Assembly (NCBI GenBank): GCA_946480825.1
Contig: CAMLLG010000091.1
Location: 1-12,769, forward strand
From: an uncultured Lysobacteraceae bacterium
GTDB lineage: Bacteria; Pseudomonadota; Gammaproteobacteria; Xanthomonadales; Xanthomonadaceae
DNA length: 12,769 bases
Reading direction: 5' to 3'
Part shown: positions 8,014 through 12,769 of the stretch, in pieces
Layout: each line of letters opens with the position of its first letter
Position numbering within the stretch: position 1 is the stretch's first letter
Program-made: the position numbers and the translations under genes
Notes under the pieces: model-generated
Told to the model about the DNA's origin: nothing
Database searches by the model: none
The model's input: the letters and a program-made list of their open reading frames with translations, nothing else

Positions 8014-9594
8014 ATGACCTCAACGATCCCGACGACGGTGCGCACGGCGACCGAAGCGGTCGCGTTCGTTCTGTCGCGATGGCGCACGATCGCGTTCTTG
8101 CTTCTGCTGGGCGGCTCCGGTCTGGCGGTGTTCGCGCTTCGTTTCGCCGATCGCGACGCGGACCGCACGAGACCCACGAGCGTGCGGATGCCCGCCGCAT
8201 CCGGTACCACCGCAGCGGCAACGACGAAACCACCGCCGATCCTGTCCCGTCCCTATCGATCGGTGCCATCGACCCGGAACCGCTGCAGCGCGTCCGCCAA
8301 CGGCATGGCGGCGACGAATCGACTGCTGTCGCAGACCGCGACGCATCTGGGCACCGGCAACGGCGACACCGTGACCGGCGTGGAGATCGCGGCGGATTGC
8401 AGCGTGCTGGCGGTCGGCAGGATCGGCCCGCTGGTCGGTGCCGAACTGCCGCAACCGCTCGTCGCGGGCGTGGCTTCCGGCACCGGGCTGCTGATCGAAT
8501 TGACCCAGGAAGGCCGCGCGGTCCGGCGTCAGCGCGGTTTCGGCAATATCGTCAACGACATCGCGACCAATGCCGTCGCCGAGATCGTCATCGGCGGCGA
8601 CGCCGGCATCGCACGCCTCGATGCCGGGCTGCAGAACGTACGCTGGAGCAAAACGGCGCTCGGCACCGCCAATCGCGTCGCCCTCGCCGACAACGGCAAC
8701 GTCGCCGCGCTGTTCGGCAAGACGCTGCGCATCTTCGACGCGCAGGGCAACGAAACCGGCAGCCGCAGCTTCGGCGATGCCGAAGTCAACGACGTGGCGA
8801 TCGATGCCGCGGGCGTGTACGTCACCGGTTTCGCGCAGCGCGACGGCGGCCCCTGCTCGCAATTGCAGGTCGCCTGGGTGCGGGCCTACACCGCGACGGG
8901 CGCGGAGCGCTGGAAAGCCTGGGACTGGAGCCACGCGCAGGCCGCGGCGACCAGCTCATCGTGCGCCGACACCCGCGGCCTGCGCATCGCGACGGGCCGC
9001 GACGGCGGGCTGTACTTCGCGGGCGAGTCGGCCGGCGGCAACACCATCTATCGCTATCAAAGCACGTTGCTGACGGAGAACGCGCCAAACGTTTCCACCG
9101 ATCCCTTCGACAGCGGATACAACACCGCGTCCAATCACATCACCTATCTCGCGAAACTCGATCCATCGTCCGGACGCGTGGTGAGCGGGCAGTTGCTGCT
9201 GTCGCGGCTGTCGGACGGCAAGGGCAACACGATCCGCCCGCGCGCCATCGCCGCCGACGAGAGCGGACGGATCTATCTCGCGGGCGTCTCCGCCTGCTGC
9301 ATCCAGAACCGCAGCGCGCTGTCGTTCAACGGCTCCGCCACCGCCGCGTATGCGGGCGGCGATCCCTTCGTGCTGGTGTTGTCGCCGGATCTGCGCACGC
9401 GGCTGCTGTGGTTCTCGGCCGCCAACGGCGGCAAGGGCGAAGCGCTGGGCGTCGCGGCCTCGCGCGGGCTTGCGGTGCTGGGGGCGCGCAGCGATGCCCC
9501 AGGCATGTTGCTGGATCGACCGGTGCAGCCGACGCGCCCGTCCACGGCGACGACCGGCGGCCATCTGACGACATGGTCGGTCGCCGAGCCTTGA
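8014..9594 (+). CDS. membrane-anchored protein with probable beta-propeller repeats, function unknown
   Basis: I do not recognise this gene as a named family. The 526-residue product has a short cytoplasmic N-terminus, one transmembrane segment (about 26-42, TIAFLLLLGGSGLAVFAL), a Thr/Pro/Ala-rich spacer (about 50-90), and then a domain that should be periplasmic. That domain repeats a pattern of hydrophobic strands and G/N turns: EIAADCSVLAVGRIG, DIATNAVAEIVIGGDAG, VALADNGNVAALFGK, DVAIDAAGVYVTGFAQ, RIATGRDGGLYFAGES, AIAADESGRIYLAGVSA, VAASRGLAVLGARSD. This resembles the I-A-x-D-x-x-G-x-x-Y-x-x-G blades of SBBP-type beta-propellers, and GGDPFVLVLSPDLRTRLLW fits such a blade. Six cysteines in the exported part could form disulfides. 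The start is supported by GGAG 6 bases before the ATG and by the membrane segment. It is convergent with the minus-strand gene chain to its right. Confidence 0.85.
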   Translation: MTSTIPTTVRTATEAVAFVLSRWRTIAFLLLLGGSGLAVFALRFADRDADRTRPTSVRMPAASGTTAAATTKPPPILSRPYRSVPSTRNRCSASANGMAATNRLLSQTATHLGTGNGDTVTGVEIAADCSVLAVGRIGPLVGAELPQPLVAGVASGTGLLIELTQEGRAVRRQRGFGNIVNDIATNAVAEIVIGGDAGIARLDAGLQNVRWSKTALGTANRVALADNGNVAALFGKTLRIFDAQGNETGSRSFGDAEVNDVAIDAAGVYVTGFAQRDGGPCSQLQVAWVRAYTATGAERWKAWDWSHAQAAATSSSCADTRGLRIATGRDGGLYFAGESAGGNTIYRYQSTLLTENAPNVSTDPFDSGYNTASNHITYLAKLDPSSGRVVSGQLLLSRLSDGKGNTIRPRAIAADESGRIYLAGVSACCIQNRSALSFNGSATAAYAGGDPFVLVLSPDLRTRLLWFSAANGGKGEALGVAASRGLAVLGARSDAPGMLLDRPVQPTRPSTATTGGHLTTWSVAEP

Positions 9595-9685
9595 CGCGGT
9601 GCGGATACCGGCGGAAAGGCGAGAGCAATCGCCATCGCCCGGCGTGCGCACCGACTGGAGAATCTTCGGCCCATCGAAATCAAGA

Positions 9686-9752
9686 CACGGTAGAGCGGAC
9701 TTCGGGCTACTGTCCTTCGCGGAAGCATCAGCCCGAAAGCCGCTCTACCGTG
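9686..9752. repeat. long inverted repeat between convergent genes (GTAG-type, REP/MITE-like)
   Basis: The left arm (9686-9708) begins CACGGTAGAGCGG and ends CTTCGGGCT; the right arm (9730-9752) is its reverse complement at 21 of 23 positions. The 21-base loop contains a further small stem, CTTC-gcg-GAAG (9715-9725). Both arms carry GTAG near the outer end (9690-9693 and, on the minus strand, 9748-9745). It lies 91 bases after the plus-strand gene and 104 bases after the end of the minus-strand chain, so it can serve as a two-way transcription stop, although neither side has a T run. Confidence 0.75.
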
Positions 9753-9834
9753 CATATTTCGCAGCGGCCTGTTTTCATCAGCCAATGACTGGCCAGGCCA
9801 CTCCGCATCCAATCAACCATGATTCGATGTCGTC

Positions 9835-9850
9835 GGCCGTGGGCACGGCC
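9835..9850 (-). terminator. weak hairpin after the esterase-like gene
   Basis: GGCCGT-gggc-ACGGCC forms a 6-bp GC-rich stem starting 6 bases after the stop codon of the minus-strand esterase-like gene. It has no T-rich tail, so at most it is an accessory pause or processing site. Confidence 0.25.
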
Positions 9851-9856
9851 CAACCC

Positions 9857-11077
9857 TCACCGTGCACGAGGTGCTGCCTGGGCCGGCAACGGCGTCGCCG
9901 CCCGCTCCTCGCGCAGCACCAGGATGCCGTCGAGCATCTCGGCCCACGGCGCCGCGTGGACCTTGCGGTAGTTGATCGGGCGCGCGGCGATCGTTCCGGA
10001 TTTGCGCAGGCGCTTGCGATCGATGTAACGCAGGCCGGCATCGTCATCATCGAGCGCGACGCTTTCCAGCGCGTGCGCATCCGCGGGCGCCAGCGCGTTC
10101 GGCGCACCGGACGCGCCCGGATTGCCGAAGGTGCCGGCGCGCGCGGTGAAGCCGATCGCCGCGGCACGATCGCCATGGACGGCATGGACATGTGCGCCCA
10201 GCGGGCGCATCTCGGGCGCGACGCCGTTCAGCCGCTTCGCCGCGTGCACGGTCGCGCACCAGACCACGATCTTCGTGCCCGCCGGCCAGCGCGCACGATG
10301 CCACTGCAGCGTTTCGAACATGCCGAGATCGCGCATGTCGCCGTCGCCGTTCATCGCCATGTCGAGATAGCGCGCATAGGCCGCGGCCATCGCGGCGATG
10401 TCGGAGGCGGGATCGATGCCTGCGGATGCGACGGCCGCGCGGACCGCATCGCTGCAGGCGCGCAGGCGACGCTGGGCCGCGTCGTCGAACGGCTGCGCGT
10501 CGTCGTAATGCCAACCGTTGTGGCGATCGAATTCGGTCCGGCACGACCGGCGGTGTTCGCCGTCGAGCACCGCCGCCAGCGCGCCGCCCAGTTCGCGACG
10601 TGCGTAGTGGCCGGTGATGCCGCCGACCTGCGGATCGATGCCGGCCACGCGCAGGCGCCCGGCCATCGTCTCCGCGTGCAGGAACGCGATCAGCGGCTGC
10701 GCCTCGCGCGCCCGCGACCACAGCGGGCCGATGGCGTCGGCCAGATCGCGCTGCGTGACGGTACCGGCCTCGACCGCGCGCGCATGGGCGAGCAGGTCGT
10801 AGAACTGGCTCTCGAACAGCACCGCACCGAAACCGCAGCGTGCCACCAACCGCTTCACGATCTCGGTCTTGACCTCCAGCGTGCGCCCGCCGCCATGGTT
10901 CGCGTCCTCGCCGAGCAGCACGATGTCCTTGCGGCAGACATCGCGAACGAGGCGATCGATCTCGCGACTCTCGCGGCGATCGAACGCGGCCGGCTCCGCC
11001 GCGCAGGCCTCATCGGTGGACGCGACGAGCAGCAACGCCGACAGCGCCGTCGCGACCACGCCGCGCGCGCGGATCAT
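9857..11077 (-). CDS. exported erythromycin esterase superfamily protein, substrate unknown
   Basis: The 406-residue product starts with a signal peptide (MIRARGVVATALSALLLVAS, probable cleavage near ACA-A at 24-27), so it should act in the periplasm or outside. The body matches the erythromycin esterase-like family: IVLLGEDANHGGGRTLEVK (52-70) with Glu57 and His61, then VKRLVARCGFGAVLFES with Glu89, a central all-helical region with Trp120, and KIVVWCATVHAAK with His278. Two departures from macrolide esterases stand out. The first motif is GExxxHG instead of GExxHG, and the first histidine of the usual W-A-H-N-x-H motif is Ala275. The start (11075-11077) overlaps the upstream glycosyltransferase stop as ATGA, so it is the last gene of a coupled chain. 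Macrolide hydrolysis is therefore unlikely; a glycan- or lipid-linked ester is a guess from context. Confidence 0.85.
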   Translation of the reverse strand: MIRARGVVATALSALLLVASTDEACAAEPAAFDRRESREIDRLVRDVCRKDIVLLGEDANHGGGRTLEVKTEIVKRLVARCGFGAVLFESQFYDLLAHARAVEAGTVTQRDLADAIGPLWSRAREAQPLIAFLHAETMAGRLRVAGIDPQVGGITGHYARRELGGALAAVLDGEHRRSCRTEFDRHNGWHYDDAQPFDDAAQRRLRACSDAVRAAVASAGIDPASDIAAMAAAYARYLDMAMNGDGDMRDLGMFETLQWHRARWPAGTKIVVWCATVHAAKRLNGVAPEMRPLGAHVHAVHGDRAAAIGFTARAGTFGNPGASGAPNALAPADAHALESVALDDDDAGLRYIDRKRLRKSGTIAARPINYRKVHAAPWAEMLDGILVLREERAATPLPAQAAPRAR

Positions 11078-11913
11078 CGCGTCATCGCCCGCAGCGCCGC
11101 GAACGGAAACCGCCCCCAGATCATCGCAGCGACGCACAGGCGGATCAGTGGATTGCGGCGCGGCGCCTCGAACCTGCGGAAGTACCGCCACAGGCCGCGG
11201 TGTTTGTGCCATTCCACGAACAGCGGCCGGCGGCGGCTGGACACGCCGCGCACATGCACGACGCGCACGTCGTTGGCGGCCGCGACGAAAGCGCCGGCCT
11301 CGCGCGCGCGCCGGCACAGATCGAGATCTTCGACATGCAGCCGATAGGCCTGATCGAAGCCCTCGATCCGCACCATCAGCGCGCGCGGCAGGAACATCAA
11401 GGCGCCGGAAATCGCCGGCACGGGCTGCAGCGTCTGCGCATCGTCGACGGCGATCTCGAGCCTGCGCGCGCTGGCGCGGCCCAGCATCGACGCGAAGTCC
11501 GGATCGCGGCGCCGCGCGGCGCCATCGCGCACGCCGGCTTCGTCGACCAGATCCGCGCCCAGCAGCGATTCGTCCGCGCAGGTCCGCGCGTGCGCGCGCA
11601 GTCGCGACAGCGTGTCGGTTTCGACCAGACAATCGGGATTGACGAACGCCAGCCACGGCGCGTCGCTATCGTCCGCGCCCTGATTGCAGGCGGTGCCGAA
11701 ACCTGGGTTGTCGGGATTCGCGATGAAGCGCAGGCGCGGATCGGCCAGCGCATGCCGCTGCACGATTTCCAGCGTGCCGTCGGTCGATGCGTTGTCGACC
11801 ACGCGGATCTGCGCGACGCCTTGCGCCGCGCGCAGGCGACGCAGACATTCGCCGATGGTTTCGGCGCTCTGATAGGTCACCACGACGACCGCGATGTCGG
11901 GCGCGTCGCTCAT
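11074..11913 (-). CDS. family 2 glycosyltransferase (rhamnosyltransferase-like)
   Basis: This 279-residue protein has the GT-A fold signatures of GT2 enzymes: DIAVVVVTYQSAETI at the N-terminus, the nucleotide-binding DNASTDGT (40-47), NPDNPGFGTACNQG, the metal/sugar site NPD (92-94, in place of DxD), SGALMFLPR (169-177), and the catalytic-base block HVEDLDLCRRAREAG (193-207). His220 lies in the HVRGVSSRRRP region, and a WHKHRGLWRYFRRF segment and hydrophobic stretch follow (about 257-275), as in WbbL-type enzymes that extend lipid-linked sugars at the inner membrane. Donor and acceptor cannot be read from sequence. The start overlaps the upstream gene as ATGA and the stop overlaps the esterase-like gene as ATGA. 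Confidence 0.93.
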   Translation of the reverse strand: MSDAPDIAVVVVTYQSAETIGECLRRLRAAQGVAQIRVVDNASTDGTLEIVQRHALADPRLRFIANPDNPGFGTACNQGADDSDAPWLAFVNPDCLVETDTLSRLRAHARTCADESLLGADLVDEAGVRDGAARRRDPDFASMLGRASARRLEIAVDDAQTLQPVPAISGALMFLPRALMVRIEGFDQAYRLHVEDLDLCRRAREAGAFVAAANDVRVVHVRGVSSRRRPLFVEWHKHRGLWRYFRRFEAPRRNPLIRLCVAAMIWGRFPFAALRAMTR

Positions 11914-12769
11914 CTCGCGGCCATCTCGTCGTCGCCGGACGTATCGTCATCGGCGAACAGATCGGGCTGGGTGCGCAGTTCGGCGTCGTCGAACGCGTTC
12001 TCGAAGGCATGGCCGAGCGCGGCGCGCAGCGCGTGCAGCGGGTCCTGCATCAGGAACTGCGCCAGCCGCGCATGCCAGGTGGGCCAGCGCACGCCGAGGG
12101 TTTCGACGTCGTCGCCCAGCGGCCGGCCTTCGCCGCGGCGCGCGACGAATGCGGTTTCGCACAGCGCGTTGCGCCAGCCCAGACCGGCCATGCGCAGCGA
12201 CAGATCGATCAGCGCGACGTACGACGACGCGTAGCTGGCGGCGTCGAGACCGCCGGCCTTGCGACGCGCGCTGCCGCGCAGGAACAGGGCGTGATCCACC
12301 GCCGCGGGCAATTCGGGATGATGCGGCAGCAGCGTGGCGGCGGCGCGCGCCAGCCGCGCGGGCTCGTCGGGCACAGGCATCACTTCGCCCACCCGCGGCC
12401 AGGCCGCGGTCTCGCCGGCGTTGCACCACGGCGTGGCGGTGGCGATGGCGGGATCGCGGGCGGCGCAGGCGACCAGTTGGGTCGCCCAGCCGGGACACGG
12501 CACCGCATCGCTGGACAGCACCAGCACGTCGGCATCGCCGCAGGCCTTGAGCATGTCGTCCAGATGCGCGGCTTCGCCGATCGGCCGCGGGCGGCGGGTG
12601 TAGTCGGCAAGCAGCGCGGTGCGCGCGAGCCAGCGTTCGACGATGGCCAGACCGCGCGGGCCGGCCTGCGCATCGTCGGCGAGCCAGACGCGGGTGCCCG
12701 CGGGCGTGCCGGCGTCGAGCGCGGCGAGGCAGGCGTCGAGGGCGTCGTCGTCGACGCCCACCGGCACCA
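11910..12769 (-). CDS. family 2 glycosyltransferase-like protein, cut by window edge
   Basis: At least 285 residues are visible. The frame resembles GT2 proteins: MPVGVDDDALDACLAAL, then VWLADDAQAG (28-36) in place of DDxS-D, LLADYTRRPRPIGEAAHLDD, DADVLVLSSDAVPCPGW (78-94) as the metal/sugar site, ATATPWCNAGE (109-119, like the TPFSNN block of this subgroup) and VDHALFLRGSARRKAGGLD. In the segment where relatives have YGEEND, this protein reads SYVALID (182-188), so the acidic catalytic pair appears lost. An ATG sits 2 bases from the window end (12765-12767), but GT2 proteins normally have residues before the PV pair, so the true start is probably outside. The C-terminal tail is acidic (FADDDTSGDDEMAAR). 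The stop overlaps the next glycosyltransferase as ATGA. Confidence 0.8.
   Translation of the reverse strand, partial: VPVGVDDDALDACLAALDAGTPAGTRVWLADDAQAGPRGLAIVERWLARTALLADYTRRPRPIGEAAHLDDMLKACGDADVLVLSSDAVPCPGWATQLVACAARDPAIATATPWCNAGETAAWPRVGEVMPVPDEPARLARAAATLLPHHPELPAAVDHALFLRGSARRKAGGLDAASYASSYVALIDLSLRMAGLGWRNALCETAFVARRGEGRPLGDDVETLGVRWPTWHARLAQFLMQDPLHALRAALGHAFENAFDDAELRTQPDLFADDDTSGDDEMAAR

Noticed and set aside
9618..9633. Small inverted repeat GGCGA/TCGCC just after the propeller-like gene.
   Set aside because: Only 5 bp with a 6-base loop and no T tail; such repeats are frequent by chance at this base composition.
8079..9788. 569-codon plus-strand frame overlapping the propeller-like gene in another phase.
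   Set aside because: Arg-rich composition without hydrophobic strands, no ribosome binding site. The 8014 frame has a membrane segment, regular repeats and a good GGAG site.
9599..11347. 582-codon plus-strand frame opposite the esterase-like and glycosyltransferase genes.
   Set aside because: Shadow frame running through a hairpin and two overlapping genes with clear signatures on the minus strand; no recognisable domain.
11078..11656. N-terminal extension of the esterase-like frame to 599 codons.
   Set aside because: The extension overlaps the glycosyltransferase gene in another phase, is Arg-rich, and would bury the signal peptide. The ATG at 11077 gives a signal peptide and an ATGA overlap.

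Overview
This window is GC-rich chromosomal DNA with strong codon-position bias, so every real gene casts long open shadow frames on the opposite strand. The protein sequences, the glyA-nrdR-ribD-ribE-ribB order, the subfamily 2 type PyrF and the GTAG-headed palindromes all suggest a gammaproteobacterium of the Xanthomonadaceae/Lysobacteraceae (Lysobacter, Stenotrophomonas or a relative). This placement is inferred from sequence recognition, not from a database search.

Left part (1-4334, minus strand). This is a housekeeping block read right to left: glyA (serine hydroxymethyltransferase), nrdR (repressor of ribonucleotide reductase genes), ribD, ribE and the start of ribB (riboflavin synthesis). 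nrdR/ribD and ribE/ribB overlap by ATGA. Between ribD and ribE lies a 46-codon open frame. Its first half reads like the N-terminus of a class I SAM-dependent methyltransferase and its end like the C-terminus of the same family, so it looks like the scar of an in-frame internal deletion. Its stop codon overlaps the ribE start (TGATG). A cluster of GTAG-headed palindromes fills the glyA-nrdR gap.

Middle part (4362-7792). An RcnB-like secreted small protein with an extreme Arg/Asp region (minus strand, own terminator) diverges from ettA, the ABC-F ribosome-associated translational throttle (plus strand, TATAAT promoter and hairpin terminator). pyrF (orotidine 5'-phosphate decarboxylase) follows ettA.

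Right part (7793-12769). A plus-strand gene encodes a protein of unknown function: an N-terminal membrane anchor followed by a probable periplasmic beta-propeller-like repeat domain. It converges on a minus-strand chain of three genes joined by ATGA overlaps: a GT2 glycosyltransferase (cut by the window edge), a second GT2 glycosyltransferase, and a signal-peptide-bearing protein of the erythromycin esterase superfamily whose active-site motifs differ from those of true macrolide esterases. A near-perfect 23-bp inverted repeat lies between the convergent genes. The GT-GT-esterase-like chain is the most likely place for an undescribed function, plausibly surface-glycan assembly or modification, but this is inference. 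No RNA genes, CRISPR arrays, insertion sequences or phage genes are visible.
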